This document shows positions 1 to 5,608 of a stretch of 6,818 bases of DNA, in pieces. The notes under the pieces are model-generated. The model saw only the letters and a program-made list of their open reading frames with translations, was not told the origin of the DNA and made no database searches. The position numbers and the translations under genes are program-made. Source of the stretch: Verrucomicrobiales bacterium (GTDB lineage Bacteria > Verrucomicrobiota > Verrucomicrobiia > Limisphaerales > Palsa-1400); assembly GCA_028293405.1 (NCBI GenBank), contig JAQGOW010000156.1, forward strand, positions 1 through 6,818, given 5' to 3'. How positions within the stretch are numbered: the first letter of the stretch is position 1; every line of letters starts with the position of its first letter.

Positions 1-21
1 AACGGGGCTACTTTTTAAAGA

Positions 22-33
22 TGTTAAAGAACG
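22..33 (-). promoter_or_regulatory. boxA-like antitermination element in a leader
   Basis: On the minus strand this reads CGTTCTTTAACA. It matches the Escherichia coli rRNA boxA (TGCTCTTTAACA) at 10 of 12 positions. In known rRNA leaders boxA is bound by the NusB-S10 complex and prevents premature termination. It lies about 60 nt downstream of the start expected from the consensus promoter at 98-125, the arrangement seen in rRNA operon leaders. A 7-bp hairpin (44-62, 5-nt loop) sits between the two. The transcribed gene itself is outside the window, so the rRNA identity is an inference. Confidence 0.45.
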
Positions 34-97
34 TCGTGGGTTTGCGTTTTGTTCAAAAACGCCAGATTTCCCAGGGCCGGCCCAAACCGGCTCGATG

Positions 98-125
98 ATT
101 ATAGAGTGAAGTAGCGGCTTGTCAA
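98..125 (-). promoter_or_regulatory. consensus sigma-70 promoter firing leftward
   Basis: On the minus strand there is an exact TTGACA (125-120), a 16-nt spacer and an exact TATAAT (103-98). Transcription would start near position 91 and run left out of the window. No open reading frame begins between here and position 1 on that strand, so the promoter serves something beyond the left edge. A perfect -35/-10 pair is typical of very strong promoters such as those of stable RNA operons. The spacer is one nucleotide below the usual 17. Confidence 0.75.
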
Positions 126-211
126 CTATTGAAGCCGAACCGGTTTGGTTGCATTTAGTTTCGCGCGAAGGAGGCGAAGCATCTACGCGTGCGAGCACCG
201 ACCGTAAGTTA

Positions 212-676
212 CTATTCCTGGATGCGCGACAGTTCGAAGATGCCGTGGTCGTATTTCGAATTGTAGCGCGAAAAGAAATTGGTCGGGGTGGCAAATCCTT
301 CGTAGGTGTAACGGCCGCCGGCAAGTTTGCCGAGATCGGCTTCGCCTTTGAAATTGTGCCGGCCTGACGCGTCATTGGTGGCAATGAGCGAAACGGTGTA
401 GCTGAAGCTTAAAATCTTTTTGTATTTGGCGTGGAACTGAGCGCTGTAATGTTGCTCGTCGATTTTGGAAATGATGCAGCGGAGTTTGTCGTTGTGTCCG
501 TTGGAGTCGCTTTTCCATGTTCCCGTCCAGCGGCCTGAGATGTCGTCAGTCGGAGTCTGAAGCGCGGCGGCGCGCCAGTTCTTGTGGAAACTGGAACAAC
601 CGGAAGCGGTCAGAAACAGGATCAGCCCGAGAAAAGCAGCGATGTTAGAGTTGCGTTGCATGGATTGAATTTGCAT
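212..676 (-). CDS. small exported lipoprotein of unknown function
   Basis: A 154-residue protein with a hydrophobic signal segment (residues 12-24) ending in ASGC. Cys27 is a plausible lipidation site, although the -3 residue is Ala rather than the usual Leu. The mature part opens with a Trp-rich stretch (GRWTGTWKSDSNGHNDKLRC, about 48-67). It then alternates in a beta-strand-like way with many Gly, Tyr and Phe (GEADLGKLAGGRYTYEG, about 111-127), suggesting a small beta-barrel or sandwich. I do not recognise the family. Start choice is uncertain: Met1 directly touches the terminator of the lysozyme gene, and Met6 (ATG at 661-659) would also give a good signal peptide. Neither start has a clear ribosome binding site. 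No obvious hairpin follows the stop. The 1-211 stretch beyond it holds only the leftward promoter and leader. Confidence 0.75.
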   Translation of the reverse strand: MQIQSMQRNSNIAAFLGLILFLTASGCSSFHKNWRAAALQTPTDDISGRWTGTWKSDSNGHNDKLRCIISKIDEQHYSAQFHAKYKKILSFSYTVSLIATNDASGRHNFKGEADLGKLAGGRYTYEGFATPTNFFSRYNSKYDHGIFELSRIQE

Positions 677-713
677 AAAAACGCCGCGACCTTTGCTGAG
701 GGGCCGCGGCGTT
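677..713 (-). terminator. intrinsic terminator after the GH25 lysozyme gene
   Basis: Perfect 9-bp stem (AACGCCGCG at 680-688 with CGCGGCGTT at 705-713) around a 16-nt loop. On the minus strand it is followed by five T residues (681-677). It begins 15 nt after the lysozyme stop. The T-run ends exactly at the first possible ATG of the downstream lipoprotein gene. Confidence 0.85.
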
Positions 714-727
714 GTGGTTCGAATCTA

Positions 728-2329
728 TTAATTGAAATAGTTGTGCCAGCAGGCGTTGTCGGTGCCGCGCACGAAGGTGTCGATGCGACCTGCGGCCCAT
801 GAGGTCGCACTCGGGGTCGAGGTGCCGCTGGCGCCACGATTGGCCCAACTGCCCCAACCGCCATTGTAGCGTAGGTCGTAAACTGAGCTTGCGGAATCTA
901 CGCCGACGCCGAACACATCGATCTCGCGGTAGGACATTGAAGATGCGCCCAGGCCGTATTCAGCAAAGGTGCCGCCAAGATCTTCGTAGGTGCTCCATTG
1001 GACGCCGTCCCACCATTTATGTTCGCAATGGTTGGATGTGTTGATGACGAAGGTGTCCACGCGATTTGCGCCCCAGGAAACTGCCGCGGGTGTTTGGCTG
1101 ACGATGCCGCCGAGGTTTTCCCAACCGGACCAGCCGCTGCTGTAATACATATGGTAAAGGTTGCTGTTGCTGCCGACCCCGAAGACGTCGAGCCGACCGG
1201 AGGCCCATGAGGCCGCCCCGAAGCCGATGGTGTTAGCGAAGATGCCGCCACGATCTTCCATGCCACCCCATCCGCTGCCACTGACATACCAGCCGTGATA
1301 GCAATGGTTGTCTGCGCCCTGGACGAAGAAGTCGATGCGGCCGGAGCCCCATGAAACTGCGCCGACGTCGCCGTGCCAACCAGAACCGAACGGGAGAAGT
1401 TCCCAACTCGTTCCGCTCGGATTCCAGGAGCTGCCGTTCCAATATTTGTGATAGAGGCTGCCGCCGGGGCTGACGCCGATCAGGTCAATACGGTCTGTCC
1501 CCCAGGAACAGGAAGCGATGTTAGCGGAGAAACCGCCGCCCAGGCTTGACCACGAATGCCATGTGGCGTCGGTTGTTGCGGTGTAGGTGCTAACGGAGCC
1601 GTTGATGACGTCGGCATCGACGCCGCCGGAAACGCCGGAGACGGAAGCGGAATCGGTGTATTGCCAGGCGTCCCAGACGCCCGAACCCCAGACTTCGCAA
1701 CTGGTGCAGACGTTCCACGGCGAGCCGGTTTGGGAACTTTCGCCGTTGTAGTTGGCGAGGTCGGCGTTCCATCCAGCGACGGAGCCGTTGAAGTTACAGG
1801 CGTGGCAGGAGCTGGTGTAAAGGAACGGTGTGATTTTTACGTTCGCCGCTCTGGCATCGGCGACGAGCGCGTTATTGAATTGATTGGCCCAATCGGAATA
1901 GCTGGTCGCTCCGACATGGCCGCTAAAGACCTCGAAGTCGAGCATTGGCATCAAGGTTTTTCCATCGGCTTTGATGTAAGGGCCTGCGACGCTCCAGAAA
2001 TGGTTTTCTTCGGAGCCGGCACCGTTGGATTCGGGGTGAGCAAAGTGATATGCACCCATGATCACACCGGCAGCTTTGGCGCGGCTTTCGTTACCGGCGA
2101 AAGTGGAGTCGTTGATGGTCATGCCTTCGGTGGCTTTGGCCCAGGCAAAGCTGCGACCGGCGCTTTTGACGCTGGACCAGTTGACGCCAGAGCCTTGATA
2201 GCTCGACACGTCGATGCCGAGTGGACGGGCGTTGGATTGCTGGGCGGCGATGCCGAGAATCAGCGCGATTGTTAATGCCGATTTTTGTGTAAAACGGCGG
2301 GATGGGGTCGGTTTCAGGGTACAGTTCAT
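728..2329 (-). CDS. secreted GH25 lysozyme with C-terminal six-repeat beta-propeller (lectin-like) module
   Basis: A 533-residue exported muramidase. GH25 enzymes cut the MurNAc-GlcNAc bond of peptidoglycan. The start at 2329 is chosen over an in-frame ATG-less extension to 2428 because it opens a proper signal peptide (KSALTIALILGIAAQQSNA, likely cut after residue 34). GH25 spans about 36-245: GIDVSSYQ with Asp40, the catalytic pair in MLDFEVF (Asp131, Glu133), WQYT (222-225) and a C-terminal Asp (GGVDADV, Asp238/240). All expected acidic residues are present. Two CxxC pairs (Cys175/178, Cys208/211) lie inside the domain. Residues 255-533 hold six repeats of roughly 45 residues, each with an SWxxxRxDxFxxG-type strand followed by xHxxY or xHxxW. 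They resemble PLL-type propeller lectins, so they may anchor the enzyme to glycans. The fifth repeat is degenerate (SMSYREIDVFGVG). No Shine-Dalgarno sequence is visible. An SRR near the N-terminus only loosely resembles a Tat motif. Confidence 0.9.
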   Translation of the reverse strand: MNCTLKPTPSRRFTQKSALTIALILGIAAQQSNARPLGIDVSSYQGSGVNWSSVKSAGRSFAWAKATEGMTINDSTFAGNESRAKAAGVIMGAYHFAHPESNGAGSEENHFWSVAGPYIKADGKTLMPMLDFEVFSGHVGATSYSDWANQFNNALVADARAANVKITPFLYTSSCHACNFNGSVAGWNADLANYNGESSQTGSPWNVCTSCEVWGSGVWDAWQYTDSASVSGVSGGVDADVINGSVSTYTATTDATWHSWSSLGGGFSANIASCSWGTDRIDLIGVSPGGSLYHKYWNGSSWNPSGTSWELLPFGSGWHGDVGAVSWGSGRIDFFVQGADNHCYHGWYVSGSGWGGMEDRGGIFANTIGFGAASWASGRLDVFGVGSNSNLYHMYYSSGWSGWENLGGIVSQTPAAVSWGANRVDTFVINTSNHCEHKWWDGVQWSTYEDLGGTFAEYGLGASSMSYREIDVFGVGVDSASSVYDLRYNGGWGSWANRGASGTSTPSATSWAAGRIDTFVRGTDNACWHNYFN

Positions 2330-2473
2330 ATGCAGTTGTGTATTTGACGCGTTTGAACGGGGGACGCGGCGATAATGACGAACGCCGAGAGAAATGCAAG
2401 TGGAGTTTGGCCGAAGGGTGAAGACCATTCGATTTGTTCGACACTACTTCAGCCTCACTTTTGCTTACGACCA

Positions 2474-2507
2474 AAAGCGAGCCACCGACGTAGGTGTCGG
2501 TGGCTCG
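2474..2507 (-). terminator. intrinsic terminator after the double heavy-metal-domain gene
   Basis: Perfect 12-bp stem (CGAGCCACCGAC at 2478-2489 with GTCGGTGGCTCG at 2496-2507) and a 6-nt loop. On the minus strand it is followed by CTTTT. It lies about 30 nt past the stop at 2538 and separates that gene from the lysozyme gene downstream. The T-run is short, so termination strength is uncertain, but the stem is very stable. Confidence 0.75.
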
Positions 2508-2537
2508 GTGGCTGAAATCTGATTATTGATTACCCGC

Positions 2538-3056
2538 TTACTTCGCGACTTTACCGGTGAGGCCGGCTTTGTTCAGTTCGGCGAAGACGTCTTTGGGGCT
2601 GAAATCGCCGGTGACTTCAAACGACGAGGCGTCTTTGGAAGCGGTGTTGCCGGTGACTCCGGGGGCTTTTGAAACGGCGGCGTTGACGGCTTTGACGCAT
2701 TTGGCGCAGCAAAGGTGGACACCCGAAACCTTCATCGATTGAACTTTGGCATCTTTCGCGCCGGTCTTGGACGAGACCTTGACGGAGGCGTCGCTGGATT
2801 CGCCGAAGTAGCCGGCTTTGGTGATGGCGTTGACGGCTTTTTGGAGGGTGGCTTTGTCAGCGGCGGTGAGGGTGACGGTGCTGGCGGCTTTGTCGGATAC
2901 GGCGCTGGCTCCGGAAACATGCCCGACTGCGGTGTCGACGCCTTTGACGCATTTATCGCAGCAGAGGTGGACGTTGTTGAGAGTGACAGTTTCGGCGGCG
3001 TTGACGGAAATCAACAGGGCGCAGAACATGGAGGCGAACAATAGGATTTTTTTCAT
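2538..3056 (-). CDS. periplasmic protein with two heavy-metal-associated (HMA-like) domains
   Basis: A 172-residue protein; the start at 3056 is chosen because MKKILLFASMFCALLISVNA is a classic signal peptide cut after residue 20. Two HMA-like units follow. The first (about 23-86) carries HLCCDKC at 30-36 and the second (about 106-168) HLCCAKC at 114-120. Canonical HMA domains bind Cu, Zn or Hg through MxCxxC; here the loop reads Leu-Cys-Cys-x-Lys-Cys after a His. Each unit keeps the downstream amphipathic helix typical of the fold (LQKAVNAITKAGYFG, VFAELNKAGLTGKV). A Lys/Ser-rich linker joins them. It is probably a metal-binding or metal-delivery protein outside the cytoplasm. No transporter, sensor or reductase gene adjoins it, so metal and partner are unknown. 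The DNA around the two motifs is nearly repeated (about 2695-2720 and 2943-2972), pointing to an internal duplication. Confidence 0.85.
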   Translation of the reverse strand: MKKILLFASMFCALLISVNAAETVTLNNVHLCCDKCVKGVDTAVGHVSGASAVSDKAASTVTLTAADKATLQKAVNAITKAGYFGESSDASVKVSSKTGAKDAKVQSMKVSGVHLCCAKCVKAVNAAVSKAPGVTGNTASKDASSFEVTGDFSPKDVFAELNKAGLTGKVAK

Positions 3057-3137
3057 AGTAATAGAAATTGGCTGGCCGGATGGTGGAACCGGGTACGGCA
3101 AAGTTCAAGCAGCAAGTCGGCAGCGGTGCTAAACACG

Positions 3138-3842
3138 CTAATTCCAATTCATCGCTTTCAGAATTTGTTCGCGCCAGATGAGGTAGGCGGGTTCGGTGAG
3201 ATGCAAGCCGTCCCTGGTGAACTCCGCTTTCAATTCGCCTTTGTCATCGCTCATGAGCGCATGCAAATCGATGAACGAACATCCGAACTCGGTCGCGAGT
3301 TTTTTCAAACGCTCGTTGAAGTCGCGCACGGGCGCGTTGTGTTTCTCGTATTTGCCGCGTGTGGGCAGGACTGCTTGGACGTGAATCCGCAGATCCGGTC
3401 GCTTCGCCCGCAATCGCTTGAGCAACTCGCGGTAGCCTGCTTCCATCTTCTCAACCTTGCGTCCCGAACCGAGGTCGTTAATGCCGATCAGAATGAAAAC
3501 GTCGGTGGCGGCGCAGTCGAAAACGGAATTGTCCAACCGCTGCAATATGCCGCGATTGTCGTTCGTAGGCATGTCGTTGCCGATGACGTCGGCGCCGATG
3601 CCGCGATTGAGCACGCGCCGGCCGGGTAGATATTTCGTGAGGTCAAATCCCTCGGTGATGCTGTCGCCGAGCAACACGACGTTTTGCAAGGTGAGGTTCT
3701 GCTCTTTGAATGAGCGGACGCGATTGTCCCAATGCATCTTGAAAATCGCGCCCAAATCCTGCTCCGGTTTGGCGGGAGCGTTGGTGGCGGCGTTGGCGAT
3801 TGATATTGAGAGTGCCCCAATGAGGCAGAGCAATTTGTTCAT
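3138..3842 (-). CDS. secreted SGNH/GDSL-family hydrolase
   Basis: A 234-residue exported esterase or acetylhydrolase of the SGNH fold. The signal peptide is MNKLLCLIGALSISIANA, cut after residue 18. The conserved blocks appear in order: block I LLGDSITEG with nucleophile Ser61; block II NRGIGAD with the oxyanion Gly at 81-83; block III GIND with Asn122; and block V DGLHLTEPAY with Asp211 and His214. The catalytic set is complete and the length is normal for a single-domain enzyme. Overall it resembles the platelet-activating-factor acetylhydrolase-like branch, which in bacteria often removes acyl or acetyl groups from carbohydrates. The substrate cannot be read from the sequence. The ATG is preceded by an A/T-rich stretch with no Shine-Dalgarno sequence. 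It lies 39 nt downstream of the small membrane protein gene and may be co-transcribed with it. Confidence 0.92.
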   Translation of the reverse strand: MNKLLCLIGALSISIANAATNAPAKPEQDLGAIFKMHWDNRVRSFKEQNLTLQNVVLLGDSITEGFDLTKYLPGRRVLNRGIGADVIGNDMPTNDNRGILQRLDNSVFDCAATDVFILIGINDLGSGRKVEKMEAGYRELLKRLRAKRPDLRIHVQAVLPTRGKYEKHNAPVRDFNERLKKLATEFGCSFIDLHALMSDDKGELKAEFTRDGLHLTEPAYLIWREQILKAMNWN

Positions 3843-3881
3843 ATTTTATTTGATGATGTTTTCAACTCGCGGGGTTAAACT

Positions 3882-4235
3882 TCAACCACCTTCGCGCGGC
3901 CTTTTAACGGCCCATATCGCGACGACCTGCAAAGCCATGCCGCCGACCGCTATCCAAGCGAAGTCGCCCATCAAATCAGCCATCTTTGATGTGACTTTAC
4001 GGTCTGATTCAGCGGCGGCACGTGTGAGGCGCATGCCATTCAGCATTTGGCTCTGAGTAAGTTGCCATTCTCCTGCCTCAACTTTGCGCGTGAATGTCTC
4101 AAATTTCTGCTGACTCTCTCGTTGAGCACCTTCGTCGAATCTCATTCCACGTGAAGAAACCAAGGCAAGGACGACGATCGTTGCGAAAACAAGACTTGGA
4201 CATAACAGAATTAAAATGTCTCTTTTTGTGATCAT
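3882..4235 (-). CDS. small two-helix membrane protein of unknown function
   Basis: A 117-residue protein with a hydrophobic helix at about 7-27 (ILILLCPSLVFATIVVLAL), a charged extramembrane stretch of about 60 residues rich in Glu, Gln and Arg and likely helical (30-90), and a second hydrophobic helix at about 92-110 (FAWIAVGGMALQVVAIWAV) followed by the basic tail KRPREGG. A hairpin topology with both ends in the cytoplasm is suggested by the positive charges near each end (MITKRD and KRPR). I do not recognise a family. The gene is slightly less GC-rich than its neighbours and lies just upstream of the SGNH hydrolase gene in the same direction. No clear ribosome binding site precedes the ATG. 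It is supported by an uninterrupted frame and coherent membrane topology. Confidence 0.65.
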   Translation of the reverse strand: MITKRDILILLCPSLVFATIVVLALVSSRGMRFDEGAQRESQQKFETFTRKVEAGEWQLTQSQMLNGMRLTRAAAESDRKVTSKMADLMGDFAWIAVGGMALQVVAIWAVKRPREGG

Positions 4236-4260
4236 GTTCTGGCAGCCAGGCGATTAACTT

Positions 4261-4296
4261 CGAACAGCGGGTTGTATAACACCAACCCGCTGTTCG
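4261..4296 (-). terminator. strong hairpin, possible terminator of the decayed FnIII gene
   Basis: Perfect 13-bp inverted repeat (CGAACAGCGGGTT with AACCCGCTGTTCG) around a 10-nt loop. It lies 12 nt past the stop of the fibronectin-like remnant on the minus strand. No T-run follows, so it is either a weak or factor-assisted terminator or an mRNA-stabilising stem. Its outer arm GAACAG/CTGTTC echoes the ends of the two 66-nt palindromes nearby, but the rest differs. Confidence 0.5.
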
Positions 4297-4308
4297 TTGA
4301 AGCTTTCT

Positions 4309-4390
4309 TCACGGGACCATCTTCGTGGCCGGGTCGCTCCAGGGGCCGGGGCCGGCGCCGCCGATGGCGCGGACGCGGAACCACTCTAAG
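4309..4390 (-). pseudogene. C-terminal remnant of a fibronectin type III-like protein
   Basis: On the minus strand the frame reads FLEWFRVRAIGGAGPGPWSD then PATKMVP and a TGA stop (4311-4309). Tyr/Phe-Arg-Val-Arg-Ala followed by Gly-Pro-Trp-Ser-Asp-Pro is the signature of the last two strands of a fibronectin type III domain. Only about 26 codons remain. The match stops where the palindromic repeat begins at 4394, and I find no FnIII-like coding sequence on the other side of the cassette (4940-5043). I read this as the tail of an exported or surface gene whose body was lost. The assignment is from motif recognition on a short piece. Confidence 0.5.
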
Positions 4391-4393
4391 AAT

Positions 4394-4459
4394 TTGAACA
4401 GGAGCTCGCAGAGAGAACGGAGAAAAATCATCTCTGTTTCCTCCGTGCCTCCTGTTCAA
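4394..4459. repeat. 66-nt palindromic repeat, copy 1
   Basis: Begins TTGAACAGGAG and ends CTCCTGTTCAA, an exact inverted match of 11 nt. The inner arms are imperfectly complementary purine-rich and pyrimidine-rich tracts (gagagaacggagaa opposite tctctgtttcctccgt), so the whole unit can fold into one long stem. Same length and same 11-nt ends as copy 2 at 4874-4939, 480 nt away in direct orientation. Confidence 0.9.
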
Positions 4460-4467
4460 CTCGTGTT

Positions 4468-4868
4468 TCATGAATTCGCACCTGCAAGAATCAGCCGACT
4501 CACTCCATCTGTTACTTTCAATTCATGGAAATTGATGAGCAGCCCGACGGGCACGTTGAGCAATTTCATGTAGCTAAAGAGTTGCGCTTTATGAATCGGA
4601 AGAATCTTTTCCACAGCCTTTGCTTCCACCAACACGCAGCCCTCGACCGAAACATCGAAGCGCAACGGTTCTTCGCGAGTGAATCCCTTGTAATCGATCA
4701 CCACCACCTTCTGGCTGACACAGCGAGTCCGCGCAGGCCCAATTCCTTCAGCAAACACCACTCGTATATGGATTCTATCAGGCCCGGTCCTTTGTCACGA
4801 TGCACCTCAATGGCACCAGCGATAATGGTTTCAGTCAAACCAGAGGCTTTTGCAAACAGTGGATGCAT
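4468..4868 (-). pseudogene. GxxExxY protein (PD-(D/E)XK nuclease-like), frameshifted
   Basis: The first frame starts at ATG 4868-4866 and encodes MHPLFAKASGLTETIIAGAI, then EVHRDKGPGLIESIYEWCLL, which contains the family-defining GLIESIY (Gly29, Glu32, Tyr35). It loses frame near 4721-4727 and stops at 4700-4698. The second frame continues the family exactly: VSQKVVVIDYKGF, then LRFDVSVEG and VEAKAV with the Asp and Glu-x-Lys expected of a PD-(D/E)XK core, then LLINFHELKVTDGVSRLIL to the stop at 4468. Restoring one base gives about 133 residues, a normal length for this family (TIGR04256, PF13366). The nuclease residues survive but are split between frames, so the gene is broken unless the shift is a sequencing error. 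The biological role of the family is unsettled. It lies wholly between the two palindromes. Confidence 0.85.
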
Positions 4869-4873
4869 AAGAT

Positions 4874-4939
4874 TTGAACAGGAGGAAACTAAGAGAACAG
4901 AGAACCTTTTCTCCGTTTCCTCCGTTAGCTCCTGTTCAA
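4874..4939. repeat. 66-nt palindromic repeat, copy 2
   Basis: Same 11-nt termini as copy 1 (TTGAACAGGAG and CTCCTGTTCAA). Inner arms ggaaactaagagaacagagaa and ttctccgtttcctccgtta pair imperfectly around a 4-nt centre. It sits 5 nt upstream of the GxxExxY start codon, so any transcript entering that gene from upstream would carry this stem directly before its ATG. Confidence 0.9.
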
Positions 4940-5043
4940 TTAGTTTGGTTTCTTTTTGGGACGGGGCAAAAGCTATCGGGATGGGAATGTTCGCTCAAGG
5001 GAAAAGTAGGTTCCGGGCAAGGCACGCAACAAACTGTCGATAG

Positions 5044-5244
5044 TCACTTAGATGCGCTCACCAACTGAAGCGGCGAAAGTGCGTAATACAGCAAATTCCA
5101 CCAGCCATCTTCACTGGAATCAGTCTCGCATTGCTGCCGTTCCGTAGAATACACAGGGTATTGGTAGTTTTTTCTAGGGGTTGCACATCCTGACAACGCG
5201 CCAACAATCAGAAGGCAAACTAAGGCTTGTCGAAGTTTGTTCAT
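5044..5244 (-). CDS. short exported lipoprotein of unknown function
   Basis: A 66-residue protein. The start at 5244 (MNKLRQALVCLLIVGALSGC) is chosen over an upstream in-frame ATG at 5274 because it gives a textbook lipoprotein signal with a perfect Leu-Ser-Gly-Cys lipobox, Cys20. The mature part is only about 47 residues (TPRKNYQYPVYSTERQQCET and a Trp-Trp-Asn-Leu-Leu-Tyr-Tyr segment), with one further Cys. I do not recognise a family. It follows the 91-residue gene by 74 nt, in the same direction. Most of that gap is the duplicated peptidase tail (5268-5322), whose final ATGAGGT provides the upstream ATG. Very short lipoproteins of this kind often prove to be real, but no homology is claimed. 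Confidence 0.6.
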   Translation of the reverse strand: MNKLRQALVCLLIVGALSGCATPRKNYQYPVYSTERQQCETDSSEDGWWNLLYYALSPLQLVSASK

Positions 5245-5267
5245 AATTGGATGCAAACATTGTATGA

Positions 5268-5322
5268 ACCTCATCTTACCACTGCATTTGTCGCCGCGCT
5301 AGCCGACACATAGACAACTCAA
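5268..5322 (-). repeat. imperfect direct repeat, copy A (orphan peptidase tail)
   Basis: Aligns without gaps to 5604-5658 at an offset of exactly 336 nt. It includes identical blocks of 11 nt (tgcatttgtcg) and 14 nt (cacatagacaactc), about three-quarters identical overall. In the minus-strand frame of the 91-residue gene it reads VVYVSASAATNAVVR then stop, against VVYVPAAVTTNAESK then stop in copy B. It follows the small gene's own TGA directly, so it is not translated. Confidence 0.8.
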
Positions 5323-5594
5323 TCAGCTTTTGGTGAAGCTTTTAGGCTCTTCTTAATTTTGGCGGCCAGAGCCGGATCAAATATTCCATCTCTCGTTGCA
5401 AGCTTCTTAATGGCCTTCTCAACATCAAAAGTGCGGCCTTGGAGGATGGCACGAGCCTCATTGTGCAGCGCATATGCAATACGTGCTGCCGCACGTACGG
5501 GTGGATCTTTTTCCATGTTTCCAGTTCCTAGCAATATGCGTATTTCGTAAAGGGCTTTTGCCAGAATTTTGTGTTGCACGTCGTTCTCCGCCAT
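5319..5594 (-). CDS. 91-residue helical protein of unknown function, translationally coupled to the peptidase gene
   Basis: A soluble, mostly helical protein with no signal peptide or membrane segment: MAENDVQHKILAKALYEIRI, a loop around residues 22-30, RAAARIAYALHNEARAILQG (about 34-53), then a Lys-rich C-terminus (AAKIKKSLKASPKAD). Charge and helix pattern suggest a small cytoplasmic binding or partner protein. I do not recognise a family. Start choice is firm: GAGGTGAG lies at good spacing before the ATG and overlaps the peptidase stop, with only 12 nt between stop and start. Composition looks less GC-rich than the peptidase gene. Its stop (TGA, 5321-5319) aligns with an Arg codon (CGA) in the peptidase tail, and after that stop the same frame continues into the tail copy. 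The gene is bracketed by the 336-nt-spaced direct repeats, so it may have been inserted or exchanged here. Confidence 0.75.
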   Translation of the reverse strand: MAENDVQHKILAKALYEIRILLGTGNMEKDPPVRAAARIAYALHNEARAILQGRTFDVEKAIKKLATRDGIFDPALAAKIKKSLKASPKAD

Positions 5595-5600
5595 AAATAT

Positions 5601-5608
5601 CTCACCTC
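5601..5608 (-). promoter_or_regulatory. Shine-Dalgarno sequence of the 91-residue gene
   Basis: Minus strand GAGGTGAG, 6 nt before the ATG at 5594. It overlaps the TGA stop of the peptidase gene (5609-5607), the usual layout for translational coupling. It is the only clear ribosome binding site in the window. Confidence 0.75.

Larger units (their letters stand above)
4394..4939. mobile_element. putative palindrome-bounded GxxExxY cassette (546 bp)
   Basis: Two 66-nt palindromes sharing identical 11-nt ends enclose one gene that fills the gap almost completely: the stop codon is 8 nt from the left palindrome and the ATG 5 nt from the right one. The enclosed gene belongs to a PD-(D/E)XK nuclease-like family. 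The compact layout and the fibronectin remnant touching one edge suggest a small inserted unit. I see no target-site duplication at the outer edges. Mobility is an inference from architecture. Confidence 0.5.

Noticed and set aside
126..211. Terminator for the lipoprotein gene around the palindrome TTCGCGCGAA
   Set aside because: Short stem with no usable loop and no T-run in the right direction.
1556..2275. A long plus-strand open frame (239 codons) antisense to the lysozyme gene
   Set aside because: It is rich in Gly, Val and Asp in the pattern of an opposite-strand shadow. The minus strand carries a full GH25 domain with catalytic residues and a signal peptide.
2330..2428. N-terminal extension of the lysozyme to 2428
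   Set aside because: It would bury the signal peptide behind 33 charged residues. The ATG at 2329 gives a normal secretion signal.
3126..4056. Plus-strand open frames of 167 and 199 codons across the SGNH hydrolase and membrane protein genes
   Set aside because: They mirror a gene with all SGNH blocks on the other strand and have no signal, motif or start context of their own.
4232..4471. A minus-strand 79-codon frame over the FnIII remnant and palindrome
   Set aside because: Arg- and Pro-rich composition in a shifted frame. The FnIII-like reading in the neighbouring frame explains the coding signal better.
4394..4939. CRISPR array or canonical insertion sequence
   Set aside because: Only two repeats separated by a gene, no spacers, no transposase and no visible target-site duplication.
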